From positions 1 to 56,227 of the forward strand of contig JAIFND010000068.1 in the NCBI GenBank assembly GCA_020047915.1: 56,227 bases of DNA. Direction: 5' to 3'. Below are positions 39,659-49,270 of this stretch, in pieces. The position numbers and the translations under genes were made by a program. The notes beneath the pieces were generated by a model that saw only the letters and a program-made list of their open reading frames with translations, did no database searches and was not told the DNA's origin. The stretch's first letter is position 1. Every line of letters begins with the position of its first letter. The DNA is from a bacterium (lineage in GTDB: Bacteria > Planctomycetota > UBA11346).

Positions 39659-39858
39659 GGATGCTTCTGGGCGGGGGGCAGGGGGCGGGGGGCGGGGGGC
39701 AGGTCGTCGGCCAGCATGCGCGCCGGGGGGGTATCCAGGTCGTCGAGCTGGCCGCTGCGGACCAGCGCGATGAGCGCGGCGACCGCGACGACGAACAATG
39801 CCAGACCGACGCCTGTAAGCAGATAGAGCATGGCTGAGGCTGCGATGCTTATGCCCAT
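39655..39858 (-). CDS. ccoS: cbb3-type oxidase assembly protein CcoS
   Basis: MGISIAASAMLYLLTGVGLALFVVAVAALIALVRSGQLDDLDTPPARMLADD...; tail encoded by a GGCGGGG heptad array. Confidence 0.75.
   Translation of the reverse strand: MGISIAASAMLYLLTGVGLALFVVAVAALIALVRSGQLDDLDTPPARMLADDLPPAPRPLPPAQKHP
39669..39703. repeat. heptanucleotide array (GGCGGGG) in 3' end of ccoS
   Basis: GGCGGGG GGCAGGG GGCGGGG GGCGGGG GGCAGG. Confidence 0.75.
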
Positions 39859-39960
39859 GCGAGTCGGAGGCAAATAGATATAGAGGTTCTTTTGACTAGA
39901 ACTCGCAGCGCCGTAGTTGGTTTCCTGGGGATCCCGGGGCGCCGCCCGGAGCTACTCCTA

Positions 39961-39991
39961 GCCTCCAGCCTCCAGCCTCCAGCCTCCAGCC
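39961..39991. repeat. heptanucleotide array (CCTCCAG) upstream of SafE-like gene
   Basis: (CCTCCAG)4CCC directly before ATG 40000. Confidence 0.75.
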
Positions 39992-39999
39992 CATCCCCC

Positions 40000-40707
40000 A
40001 TGCCCGACCCCGCCCCCCTCTACCTCCAGCTCCTCGGCCCCGGCACCATCTGGATCATGGTCCACTGCGGCGGCATGTGCGGGCCGATCGTCGCCGGCCT
40101 GCGGCTGGGGGAGGGCGGGTGGGCCCGCGCCTCACTGAACCTGGGCCTCTACCAGTTCGGCCGCGCCGTGCCCCTGGCCATCGCCGGCGCCATCGCCGGC
40201 GCTGCCGGTGCCGCCGCCGCCGACCTGCTCGACAGCTATGGGCCGTGGCTGACCCTGGTCATCGCGGCGGCGATGCTGATCGCGGTGGTCAACCGCCTGG
40301 GCTGGATCCCGTGGCTGAAGGCCGGCGACAGCAGCGGGGTGGCCGCACGCCTGCTGCGCCCGGTCGCCGGCTGGGCCGGCCGGCACCCGTTGCTCGGCAC
40401 CGTCGCCCTCGGCGCCGCCCTCAGCGTGCTGCCGTGCGGGGTGGTCTATTGGATCCTCTCCCTCTCGGCGACCAGCGCCTCACCGCTGCACGGGGCCCTG
40501 CTGCCGGTGCTGCTGGTAGCGATCAGCACGCCGCCGCTGGCCCTTGCCGCCGGGGCCAGCGCCGCCGCCTTCGGGCGCCTACGCCTGCGCCTGGCCTGGG
40601 TGCCGACCGTCGCTCTGCTCATCTCCGCCTTCTGGCTGGCGATGCATGGTCTGGCTGCACTCGGATATGTGGCGCATGTCCATGTGTGGAAGATCATGCT
40701 GTGGTAG
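40000..40707 (+). CDS. sulfite exporter TauE/SafE (DsbD_2) family protein, cbb3 maturation-associated
   Basis: WIMVHCGGMCGPIVAGLRL...FGRAVPLAIAGAIAGAAG...LPCGVVYWILSLS; divergent from the cco operon. Confidence 0.85.
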   Translation: MPDPAPLYLQLLGPGTIWIMVHCGGMCGPIVAGLRLGEGGWARASLNLGLYQFGRAVPLAIAGAIAGAAGAAAADLLDSYGPWLTLVIAAAMLIAVVNRLGWIPWLKAGDSSGVAARLLRPVAGWAGRHPLLGTVALGAALSVLPCGVVYWILSLSATSASPLHGALLPVLLVAISTPPLALAAGASAAAFGRLRLRLAWVPTVALLISAFWLAMHGLAALGYVAHVHVWKIMLW

Positions 40708-43079
40708 CAGCGTCCTGCATCCACTGCGGGCTGCCGGTGGCAGGCGCAGACGAGCGCTTCTGCTGCAGCGGCTGCGCCACGGCCTATCGCCTGCTGCATG
40801 ACGGTGGATTGGCTGAGTTCTACCGCCTGCGCGATGCGACCGCGACGGGACCGGGCCGCCAGGCCGGCGAGGATCCGGCGGCCGACGCCTTCGACGGGAG
40901 CGCCTTCCGGGCCGCCTGGGCGCGGCCGTTGGGGGGAGGCGACGAGCTCATCGCCTGGTACCTTGAAGGCCTGCACTGCCCGGCCTGCGTCTGGCTGGTC
41001 GAGCAGTTGCCGCGCCTGCTGCCCGGCGTGCGCTGGGCCAGGCTCGACCTCGGCACCGCGCAATTGCGCGTCGCCTACGATCCGGCCCACGCCGGCCCCG
41101 GCGCCCAGGCCCGCCTGCTCGCCCGGCTCGGCTATCGCGCCCGGCCCTTCCGCGCCGACGCGGTGCTGGCGGCCCTGACCGCCGAACACCGCGCCCTGCT
41201 GATGCGCGTCGCGGTCGCAGCGGCCAGCGCGGTGGGCGCCATGCATCTCACCGCCACGCTGACCGCCGGCGAGATCACCGGCGACCTCGACCCGGGTTGG
41301 CAATCCGGCTTCGCCTGGGGAGCGATCCTCGTCGCCCTGCCCGGCTGCCTGTGGGCGGCCTCCTCCTTGCACCGTGGCGCCCTCGTCGCGCTGCGGGCGC
41401 GGCGCTGGAGCGTCGATCTCGCGGCCTCCCTTGCCATCCTGCTGGCCCTGGCCGGCAGCGCCGCCCTGGCCGCGAGCGGCAGCCTGGCCAGCTACGCCGA
41501 TGCCGCAGCGATGTTCGCCGCGTTGCTGCTCACTGCCCGGCTGGCCGTGGTGCAGGCGCGACGACGGGTGGCGCGCGCGGCCGGCGGCCTGACGCATCTG
41601 CTGCCGCTGACCGCGCGGAGACTGCAGGACGGGATCGCCACCGAGGTCGCGATCCAGGCCCTGACGGCCGGCGAGGTGGTCGAAGTCGGCGAGGGTGCGA
41701 TCGTGCCCGGAGACGGGACGGTGGTCAGCGGCACGGCGGCCATCGACATCGCCGTGCTCACCGGCGAGCCACGGCCGATCGCCGTGACAGCAGGCAGCAC
41801 GGTCGCCGCCGGGGCGATCTGCCGTCATGGCAACGTCAGCATCAGGCTCTCGGCGGTGGGCGCCGACACGCGCCTCGCCGGCATCCTTGCCGCCGCCCTG
41901 CCGACCGGGCACGGCACAGCGGCCGAGTGGCAGAGCGACACCACCCTGCGCTGGTTCGCCCCGCTGACCCTGGGCTTGGCGGCCGCCGCTGCGCTGGCCT
42001 GGGGCTGGCACGACGGCTGGACGCGCGGGGCCGAGATCGCCCTCGCCGTCATCGTCGCCGCCTGCCCCTGCGCCATCGGACTCGCCGCGCCGCTCACCCA
42101 GGCCCTGGCGGCGGCCGCCGCCGCGCGGCGCGGACTGCTGATCCGCGATCCGGCGGTGCTGGCGCGCATCAGCAGCGTGCGCCATGTCGTCTGTGACAAG
42201 ACCGGTACGCTGACCCGCGGCCGCATGCAGGTGGTCGAGGCGCAACTCCCCAGTGAACTGCGCGGCGCCGTGCTGGGCGTAGCGGAACGCAGCGGCCATC
42301 CTGCGGCGCAGGCGGTCAGCGCGCATCTGCGTGCCGCCGGCGCCGTCGCCGTGCCGCCGACGACCTGGCGCGAGCTGTCCGGACAGGGTGTCCTGGCCGG
42401 GCACGACGGGCACGACCTGCGCCTCGGCGGCCAGCGGCTGACCGGCATCGAGCCCGGCGACCAGGGCCGTTCGCGCGTCGGAGTGCTGGCCGACGGCGCA
42501 CCGGTCGGCTGGTTCGATCTCGACGACCAGCTGCGGCCCGAGGCCCGGGATCTGGTGGCGACCTGGCGCAGGGCCGGGGCGCGCATCCATATCGCCAGCG
42601 GCGATCATCAGGCAGCCGTCCGGCAGAAGGCTGGGGAGCTGGGAATCGAACCGGCGGACGCGTATGGCGGCCTCAGCCCAGAGGACAAGGCGGCCCTGGT
42701 CGGCAGGCTGCGCGCCGAGGGCGGGGTGGCTGCGGTCGGGGATGGCGTCAACGATGCGGCCATGCTCGCGGCGGCCGACGTCGCGGTCGGGGTGAGCGGT
42801 GGCCTGGAGGCGGCACTCGACCGCTGCCATGCCTTCTGCGCCCGTCCCGACGAGGCCGGCCCGCGCGAGCTGTGGCTGGGAGCGGCCCGCACCCGCCAGG
42901 CCATCGCACGCATGCTGTGGATCAGCGCCGTCTACAACCTGCTGGCCATCGCCGGGGCGGCGGCTGGCCTGTTCGGCCCGCTGGTGTGCGCCATCGCGAT
43001 GCCGTTGTCATCGCTGACCGTGGTGGCGATGGCCCTGCGCTGCGATCCGTTCCCGACCGCTCAACCGACATCCTCGTAG
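40701..43079 (+). CDS. copper-type P-type ATPase CcoI/FixI (GTG start)
   Basis: CIHCGLPV...FCCSGCATAYRLL, CPACVW HMA, CPCAIGLAAP, DKTGTLTRG, GDGVNDAAML. Confidence 0.93.
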   Translation: MVAASCIHCGLPVAGADERFCCSGCATAYRLLHDGGLAEFYRLRDATATGPGRQAGEDPAADAFDGSAFRAAWARPLGGGDELIAWYLEGLHCPACVWLVEQLPRLLPGVRWARLDLGTAQLRVAYDPAHAGPGAQARLLARLGYRARPFRADAVLAALTAEHRALLMRVAVAAASAVGAMHLTATLTAGEITGDLDPGWQSGFAWGAILVALPGCLWAASSLHRGALVALRARRWSVDLAASLAILLALAGSAALAASGSLASYADAAAMFAALLLTARLAVVQARRRVARAAGGLTHLLPLTARRLQDGIATEVAIQALTAGEVVEVGEGAIVPGDGTVVSGTAAIDIAVLTGEPRPIAVTAGSTVAAGAICRHGNVSIRLSAVGADTRLAGILAAALPTGHGTAAEWQSDTTLRWFAPLTLGLAAAAALAWGWHDGWTRGAEIALAVIVAACPCAIGLAAPLTQALAAAAAARRGLLIRDPAVLARISSVRHVVCDKTGTLTRGRMQVVEAQLPSELRGAVLGVAERSGHPAAQAVSAHLRAAGAVAVPPTTWRELSGQGVLAGHDGHDLRLGGQRLTGIEPGDQGRSRVGVLADGAPVGWFDLDDQLRPEARDLVATWRRAGARIHIASGDHQAAVRQKAGELGIEPADAYGGLSPEDKAALVGRLRAEGGVAAVGDGVNDAAMLAAADVAVGVSGGLEAALDRCHAFCARPDEAGPRELWLGAARTRQAIARMLWISAVYNLLAIAGAAAGLFGPLVCAIAMPLSSLTVVAMALRCDPFPTAQPTSS

Positions 43080-43498
43080 ACCTGCACGCGCAGGATCCCG
43101 CCTGGCACCGCGAAGGCCTGCTCGGCGAGCAGCTGCAGCCGGCTCGCATCCAGGCCATGGTCTGTACCCGTCAGCACCGCCGGCAGGGCCAACTGGCTAG
43201 GCCCGGCGACGATCGATTTGATGTGGCCGCCAACCATGTTGGCCAGCTCGCCGAGCGCATCACGACGCTCCTCCGCACCGACCGCAACGGCATCGAGGGC
43301 GAACATCACCATGGCGGCGAGTTCCACCACGCCATCCGGGACGCCGATCACGACCACGCCACGAAAGGCGCCGGTGATCTGGATGCTGCCACTGAAGGCC
43401 GGCTCGGCCTGGGCGGTGACCGGCTCGACCTCGTGGCCGAGCACGTCACGCCAGACGTCGGTGACGATGCGCGAGATGTCCTCGACGGTCACACTCAT
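43061..43498 (-). CDS. CheX-like chemotaxis phosphatase domain protein
   Basis: ALGELANMVGGHIKSIVAG matches the CheX/CheC-type ExxNMxxG motif. Confidence 0.75.
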   Translation of the reverse strand: MSVTVEDISRIVTDVWRDVLGHEVEPVTAQAEPAFSGSIQITGAFRGVVVIGVPDGVVELAAMVMFALDAVAVGAEERRDALGELANMVGGHIKSIVAGPSQLALPAVLTGTDHGLDASRLQLLAEQAFAVPGGILRVQVYEDVG

Positions 43499-43501
43499 GG
43501 T

Positions 43502-44323
43502 TCAGCCCTTCAGGCGGTAGCATCCGCCCTTGTCGAAATCGACGCGCACGAACGCATCGTCGAGGTTCATCGTCGTCTCGGCCCCGCCCAGGAACAAGAA
43601 ACCGTCGGGGCGCAGCAGCTTGCGACACTTGGCGAGGATCTGCTTCTTGGTCTCGACGTCGAAATAGATCAGCACGTTGCGGATGAAGATGACATCAAGC
43701 TGCCCGCTGATCTGGAAGTTGTCGAGCAGGTTCTGCTCCTTGAACTCGATCATGCGCTTGAGTTCGTCCTTCACCTTCCAGTCCAGGCCGTCCTTGGTGA
43801 AGTGCTTGATCAGCAGCGGGGCTGGCAGGCCGCGATTGACCTCCAGCTGGCTGTAGCGCCCCTCGCGCGCCCGGGAGAGGACCTGCGCGGCGAGATCGGT
43901 GGCGATGAAACGCGTCGTCCAGGTGGCGATCTGCGGACAGTTCTCACGCATGACCATGGCGATCGAGTAGGGCTCCTGGCCGGTCGAGGCGGCGGCGCAC
44001 CACAGGTCGAGGCGGCGTTCGGCCGCGCGCCTGGCGATCAGATCCGGAAGGACCAGCTTCTTCAGGCACTCGAACGGATGGATGTCCCGGAAGAAGAAGG
44101 TCTCGTTGGTGGTCATCGCCTCGACCACCTGGCGCGCCAACTGTCCGGAGGGTTCGGCGCGCAGACGCACGCTCAGTTCGTCGAGGCCGGACAGACCGAC
44201 AGCCTTGGCCAACGGCAGGAGGCGGCTTTCCAGCAGATAGCCCTTGTCCTCGCCGAGCACGATGCCGCTGCGGGTGCGCACCAGACCGCGCAGGAAGACG
44301 GAATCAGCAGGAGAAAGCGGCAT
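43502..44323 (-). CDS. cheR: chemotaxis protein methyltransferase CheR
   Basis: MTTNETFFFRDIHPFECLKKLVLPDL...LWCAAASTGQEPYSIAMVMRE...DVIFIRNVLIYFD. Confidence 0.95.
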   Translation of the reverse strand: MPLSPADSVFLRGLVRTRSGIVLGEDKGYLLESRLLPLAKAVGLSGLDELSVRLRAEPSGQLARQVVEAMTTNETFFFRDIHPFECLKKLVLPDLIARRAAERRLDLWCAAASTGQEPYSIAMVMRENCPQIATWTTRFIATDLAAQVLSRAREGRYSQLEVNRGLPAPLLIKHFTKDGLDWKVKDELKRMIEFKEQNLLDNFQISGQLDVIFIRNVLIYFDVETKKQILAKCRKLLRPDGFLFLGGAETTMNLDDAFVRVDFDKGGCYRLKG

Positions 44324-45561
44324 CAGCAACCTCTGCCACGGACATGATGGACGATCTCGTTGGCCAGTTGCGCCAAAGGCACCGCCCGTTCGGTGATCCC
44401 GGCCTTGCACACGGCCCCGGGCATGCCCCACACAACACTGGACGCCTGGTCCTGCGCCAGCACCGAGGCGCCCAAGGTGTGCAGCTGGATGGCTCCGACC
44501 AAGCCGTCCTGACCCATGCCGGTCATGACCACGACCAGGACCCGCCCACCCCACACTTCGGCCGCAGAGCGGAACAGCACGTCGGCGGCGGGCCGCACCG
44601 AATTCTCGGCGGGATCGCGATTGAGGGAGCAGCGCACCGCACCGCCGGTGCGGCGGACCACCAGGTGATGGTCCCCCGGGGCAAGCAGCACTTCGCCAGG
44701 CAGCACCGGATCGCCCTCGGCAGCCTCGCGCACCGGCATCTGCGCCTTGGCTGCCAGGCGCTCGGCGAGCAGCCGGGTGAACACCGGCGGCATGTGCTGG
44801 ACGATCAGCACCGGCACCGGCAGGTCGCGCGGCAGGCGCGGCACCAGCTCGGCCAGAGCGTTCGGACCACCGGTCGATACCGCGATGAGCACGGCTTCGC
44901 ATGCGCCCGCACGACCGCGCAGCAGGGGCGGCGGGGTTGCACGCGACGGGCGCGCCAGCGCCTGCGGAGCCGGCGCTGGCGGCGCCTGGCGCAGGGGCAT
45001 GGCGGGGAACGACGAAGGTGTAGGCGGGGTCGGAGCCGGGATCGGAGCTGGAGCCGGAGCCGGAACAGGTGCGACCCGCATGGCCGGGATTTCGGCGCTG
45101 GAGGCATAACGCACTGCGGCCCGCGCCACCGCACTGAGATCGCCCGGCCCGCGCAGCAGAGCCTTGATCTTGCCGCCGAGCTCCTGACGCAGGCTGTCCA
45201 TGACCGCCGCCATCGCGGTCCCTGCGGCGACACTCGGTTTGGTCACGAAGTCGTTGGCCCCGGCATGCAGGGCCTCCAGCGTGATGTGCGCGCTTTCGCG
45301 GTTGGGCGAGGCGAACATCACCACCGGCAGGTGGGGCCACTGCCGCCGTACCGCCTGGACCGTCTCGATCCCGCTCAGTTCAGGCATTTCGACATCGCAG
45401 ATCACCGCATCCGGCTCGTCCTGCTTCAGCCAGGCCAGCGCCTCTCGGCCGTTGGCGGCCTCGCCGACCACCTCGATCTCGGTATCGGCATCGAGGGCGC
45501 CGCGCACCAGGCGCCGCACCACCGCAGAGTCATCGACCAATAGCACCCGGATACGAGGCAT
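44323..45561 (-). CDS. cheB: protein-glutamate methylesterase CheB
   Basis: Receiver domain RVLLVDDSAVVRRLVRGAL plus C-terminal AVSTGGPNALAELVPRLPRDLPVPVLIVQHMPPVFT. Confidence 0.96.
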   Translation of the reverse strand: MPRIRVLLVDDSAVVRRLVRGALDADTEIEVVGEAANGREALAWLKQDEPDAVICDVEMPELSGIETVQAVRRQWPHLPVVMFASPNRESAHITLEALHAGANDFVTKPSVAAGTAMAAVMDSLRQELGGKIKALLRGPGDLSAVARAAVRYASSAEIPAMRVAPVPAPAPAPIPAPTPPTPSSFPAMPLRQAPPAPAPQALARPSRATPPPLLRGRAGACEAVLIAVSTGGPNALAELVPRLPRDLPVPVLIVQHMPPVFTRLLAERLAAKAQMPVREAAEGDPVLPGEVLLAPGDHHLVVRRTGGAVRCSLNRDPAENSVRPAADVLFRSAAEVWGGRVLVVVMTGMGQDGLVGAIQLHTLGASVLAQDQASSVVWGMPGAVCKAGITERAVPLAQLANEIVHHVRGRGC

Positions 45562-45566
45562 GCGGC

Positions 45567-45941
45567 TCAGTTCCCGACAAGGCCCAGCATTTCGAGTTTC
45601 GACTGCAGCGCCGCGACCGTGAACGGCTTCATGAGGTACTCGTCGGCGCCGGCTTCAAGCGCCTTGGTGACCTGCTCGATCTCGGTCTCGGTCGTGCACA
45701 TGACGATCTTCATGTCGGCGCTGGGGATGGTGGTCCGCGCCTGGACCACGAAATCGTAACCGTTCATGCCCGGCATGTTCCAATCGACCATGGCGAGCTG
45801 GAATGGACCTTTGGCCGCAAGCGCGGCGAGGGCATCCTTGCCGTCGGCGGCCTCGGCGGTGTCGGTCACGCCCAGTTCCTTGAAAGCGCGTGCGAGGATG
45901 GCGCGGATGGCACGTGAGTCATCGACGATCAATACACGCAT
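45567..45941 (-). CDS. CheY-like response regulator
   Basis: MRVLIVDDSRAIRAILARAFKELGVTDTAEAADGKDALAAL...LAMVDWNMPGMNGYDFV...KPFTVAALQSKL. Confidence 0.93.
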   Translation of the reverse strand: MRVLIVDDSRAIRAILARAFKELGVTDTAEAADGKDALAALAAKGPFQLAMVDWNMPGMNGYDFVVQARTTIPSADMKIVMCTTETEIEQVTKALEAGADEYLMKPFTVAALQSKLEMLGLVGN

Positions 45942-46001
45942 GGGGGCAGCTCCTGGCCCCGACAGTCTAGAGGCTTGCGCCCACCAGAGCAACTGCGCGA
46001 C

Positions 46002-47183
46002 TCAGGCGTCGAGCAGCCGGTGCTCGTCGAGGACGGTGCGCCAGGCGTCCAACGCCCGGCGCGGGATGCGCACCTGCCCGTCAGCGGCATGCACCGGCAT
46101 GGTCCGCGCCTCGATGCGCTTGGCGATCGCGGTCGGACTGCGCCCAAGCAGCTCGGCCGCGGCCGCCGTATCGAGCAGTTCGCCAGGGTCGGCCGCCGTG
46201 ACCTGCCACAACGGTTCGCGGGTCAGGGCCTGACGCGCCAGCTTGCGGTCGGCCGCGACCAGGGCCGCGACCGCCGGACGCAAGTCGGCGGGGCCGCCGC
46301 CCAAGGCGGCGAGGATGCGGACGCGGGCGAAAGCGACGTCATAGGCCGAGCCAGCCAGCGCAGCCGGAGGCTCGGCGAGCCAGGCGGCCACCTCGGGGGG
46401 GCCACCGGCGCGGCAGACCGTGCTGGCCAAGTGGTCGAGCAGTTCAACCGCCTCGGCTTCGCCGCCGGCTGCCGCACAGGCGGCGAGCTCGCTGGTCGCC
46501 GCGGCAAAGTCGCCCGCCACCAGACGGCAACGGCACAGCGCAGCATGGTCCTCGGCATCGAGCTCATCCGCCCCGGCCAGGATCGCGACGGCCTCCGCCG
46601 TCCAGTGGCCGAGATCGGCCTGGCGCGCATCCTCGCGCAGACCGGCCAGCTCGCTCGCCTCGGCCACACCGTGCGCCAGTTCCAGCCAGAAGTTCACCAG
46701 ATCGCCATCCTTGACCGCCGGACCGGCGACCAGACGCGGCCAGTTGCGATCGCTCTGCGCCTCAAGCGCAGCCAAGGCGCCGGCGAAGGGCGTCCGGTAG
46801 GGTTCGGCCAGCACCTGGGCGGCGCCCTGCCGCCACTCGGGAGAGATATGGCCGAAGAACGGCTGCGGGATCGAAGCCACGCCATGGTCGCCGGCGACCA
46901 CCGCCACGCACAGGCCGGTCGCCGACTCGATCAGCTTGCGCGCCGTCTCCGTCGCCTCGGACGCCGACAGGCCCTGATGCCGCAACTGCTCGACGGTGGC
47001 CGACAGCGGACCGCCGCCATCGATCAAGAACTGCCGCCGCGACTCGGCGAAGGCCGGCGAAAAAGGCGCGAGGAAGCAGGCGTGGAAGCGCCACTCGCCG
47101 GCCAGCAACGACAGCGGATCGGCGGCGCCGGCCTTGAGCAGACCGGACAGTTCCGAGGCGATCTGGGCGGCGTCGTCAGGCAT
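46002..47183 (-). CDS. hypothetical protein with C-terminal excisionase-like HTH
   Basis: Helical-rich; C-terminus LLDTAAAAELLGRSPTAIAKRIEARTMPVHAADGQVRIPRRALDAW resembles HTH_17. Confidence 0.55.
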   Translation of the reverse strand: MPDDAAQIASELSGLLKAGAADPLSLLAGEWRFHACFLAPFSPAFAESRRQFLIDGGGPLSATVEQLRHQGLSASEATETARKLIESATGLCVAVVAGDHGVASIPQPFFGHISPEWRQGAAQVLAEPYRTPFAGALAALEAQSDRNWPRLVAGPAVKDGDLVNFWLELAHGVAEASELAGLREDARQADLGHWTAEAVAILAGADELDAEDHAALCRCRLVAGDFAAATSELAACAAAGGEAEAVELLDHLASTVCRAGGPPEVAAWLAEPPAALAGSAYDVAFARVRILAALGGGPADLRPAVAALVAADRKLARQALTREPLWQVTAADPGELLDTAAAAELLGRSPTAIAKRIEARTMPVHAADGQVRIPRRALDAWRTVLDEHRLLDA

Positions 47184-47186
47184 GGT

Positions 47187-48287
47187 TCAGGCCTTGTTGA
47201 ACAGGAAGTGGCAGACGTCGCCATCCTGCATCTGGTAGTCCTTGCCCTCGGCGCGCAGCTTGCCGACCTCGCGGCAGCCCTTCTCGCCCTTATGCGCCAC
47301 GTACTCGGCGTAGGACGCGATCTCGGCGCGGATGAAGCCCTTCTCGAAGTCGGTGTGGATCACCCCGGCGCAACGCGGCGCCTTCCAGCCCTTCTGGAAC
47401 TGCCAGGCACGCACCTCCTGCACGCCCGCCGTGAAGTAGGTGCTGAGGCCGAGGATCTCGTAGCCGGCGCGCACCAGGCTGTCCACGCCGGCCTCGGTGA
47501 TGCCGAGATCCTGCATGAACATGGCTCGTTCGTCGCCGGACAGGCCGACCAGTTCGCTTTCGATCTTGCCGCTGATCAGGATCGCCTTGGCCCCGACCTT
47601 GGCGGCGTGGGCCTGCACCGCGCGGCTGTGCTCGTTGCCGCCGACGCGGATGTCGTTCTCGCCGATGTTGCACACGAACAGCATCGCCTTGGCGGTGATC
47701 AGGTGGAGGTCACTGATGTGCGCCTGCTGTTCCTCGGTGAGGCCGAGGGCGCGCACCGGCTTCAGCTCCTTGAACGCGGCGACCAGCTTTTCGAGGGTCG
47801 GCACGCGGGCGGCGGCATCCTTGTCGAGCTGCGAGCGCTTCTTCGAGCGGTCGAGGGCGGCCTTCACCGTCTCCTCGTCCTTGAGCATCAGTTCGAGATC
47901 GATGATTTCGATGTCGCGTACCGGATCGATCGAGCCATCGACGTGGATGACGTCGGGATCGATGAAGCAGCGCACCACGTGCAGCACCGCATCGACGTTC
48001 TTGATCGCCGAGAGGAACTCGTTGCCCTTGCCCTCGCCCTTGCTGGCGCCCTTGACCAGGCCGGCGATATCGACGATCTCAAGCCGCTGCGGCACCACCT
48101 TGTTGGTCTTGGCGATGTCCTTCAGCACCCACAGCCGCGCATCCGGCACGGTCACCAGGCCGGTGTTCGGCTCGATGGTGCAGAACGGATAGTTGGCCGC
48201 CTGGGCCGCCTGCGTCTGGGTCAGGGCGTTGAAGATGGTGCTCTTGCCGACGTTGGGCAGGCCGACGATACCGCAGTTGAGTGGCAT
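47187..48287 (-). CDS. ychF: redox-regulated ATPase YchF
   Basis: MPLNCGIVGLPNVGKSTIFNALTQTQAAQAANYPFCTIEPNTGLVTVPD; TGS C-terminus HTDFEKGFIRAEIASY. Confidence 0.97.
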   Translation of the reverse strand: MPLNCGIVGLPNVGKSTIFNALTQTQAAQAANYPFCTIEPNTGLVTVPDARLWVLKDIAKTNKVVPQRLEIVDIAGLVKGASKGEGKGNEFLSAIKNVDAVLHVVRCFIDPDVIHVDGSIDPVRDIEIIDLELMLKDEETVKAALDRSKKRSQLDKDAAARVPTLEKLVAAFKELKPVRALGLTEEQQAHISDLHLITAKAMLFVCNIGENDIRVGGNEHSRAVQAHAAKVGAKAILISGKIESELVGLSGDERAMFMQDLGITEAGVDSLVRAGYEILGLSTYFTAGVQEVRAWQFQKGWKAPRCAGVIHTDFEKGFIRAEIASYAEYVAHKGEKGCREVGKLRAEGKDYQMQDGDVCHFLFNKA

Positions 48288-48322
48288 GGGGCGGGGAGGC
48301 TAACGGGAGGAGCAGGATGGGA

Positions 48323-48387
48323 AATGCCAAATGCTGGAATGCTGGAATGCTGGAATGATCGAACTGCGCCATTCCAGCATGCTTACG
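48323..48387. repeat. ATGCTGGA octamer inverted element
   Basis: aaATGCTGGAATGCTGGAATGCTGGAATG ... CATTCCAGCATGC; 11-bp perfect arms; abuts the pfkB stop. Confidence 0.75.
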
Positions 48388-49270
48388 CCTGCACCACCTG
48401 CACCCTGTCGATCAACTGCTTCACATCCTCTGGTCCGATGCGCGCGACCTCGGCCCGCGCGGCATTGGCTGCGCCGGCCGCCGCCGCCCAGGCCAGGGAA
48501 CGCGGGATGTCCCAGCCGCTCAGCCGGCCATGCGCATAGCCGGCCAGCCAGCAGTCACCAGAGCCGATGCCGTTGACCTCGGAGACCTGCGGCGGCACGA
48601 CCCGCCAGCGCCCTTCCGGCGCGCGTACCGTCACCGTCCCGCCGCCATCGGTCAGATGCAGCTCGCGCGCCGCCAGCCAGGGCTGCGGATCGACGCCATA
48701 CTCCTGGCGATTCGGCTTGGCCAGGGCCGGGGGGTGCGCGCCGGCCAGCGCCGCCAGCATGGGCTTGGCGTAGCTATCCACCCAGCACGGCACCCCGGCA
48801 GCATGCGCGGCATCGCAGATACGGCGATAGCTGTCCTCCATCCCGACCTCGGGCACCGAGCCGGACACGATCAGCAGTTCAGCGCCACGCACCTGCTCGG
48901 CGATCGTGGCGACGAAGCGGTCGCGCTCGTCAGGCGTGACGACGAAGCCGTCCTCGATGCAGGCGACGCTGCCGGACTGCAGTTCCGACAACTGGAAGCC
49001 GATGCGCAGCCGGGCGGCGGTGCGCACCAGCTCCGGCTTGATGCCATCGGCCGCGATCAGCCGGGCAAGCTCATCGGCTTCGTGGCCGCCGGCCAGACAC
49101 ACGGCCGTCACCTGATGGCCATGCCGGGCCAGCACGCGCGCCACATTGACGCCCTTGCCCCCGGCGACACGTGTGATGTGCGCCGTGCGCGACACCGCAC
49201 CGTGCCGCCAGGGGATCTCGGCGATGTGATCAAGGAGGGGATTGGCGGTGACGGTGACGATGCGGGCCAT
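48383..49270 (-). CDS. PfkB family carbohydrate kinase (1-phosphofructokinase-like)
   Basis: MARIVTVTANPLLDHIAEIPW...VAGGKGVNVARVLARHG...GIGSGDCWLAGYAHG. Confidence 0.88.
   Translation of the reverse strand: MARIVTVTANPLLDHIAEIPWRHGAVSRTAHITRVAGGKGVNVARVLARHGHQVTAVCLAGGHEADELARLIAADGIKPELVRTAARLRIGFQLSELQSGSVACIEDGFVVTPDERDRFVATIAEQVRGAELLIVSGSVPEVGMEDSYRRICDAAHAAGVPCWVDSYAKPMLAALAGAHPPALAKPNRQEYGVDPQPWLAARELHLTDGGGTVTVRAPEGRWRVVPPQVSEVNGIGSGDCWLAGYAHGRLSGWDIPRSLAWAAAAGAANAARAEVARIGPEDVKQLIDRVQVVQA

Noticed and set aside
40446-42830. 794-aa minus ORF antisense to the CcoI P-type ATPase
   Set aside because: The P-type ATPase motifs are on the plus strand; antisense artefact.
45975-48539. 854-aa plus-strand ORF antisense to ychF and neighbours
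   Set aside because: Opposite clear YchF coding sequence; antisense artefact.
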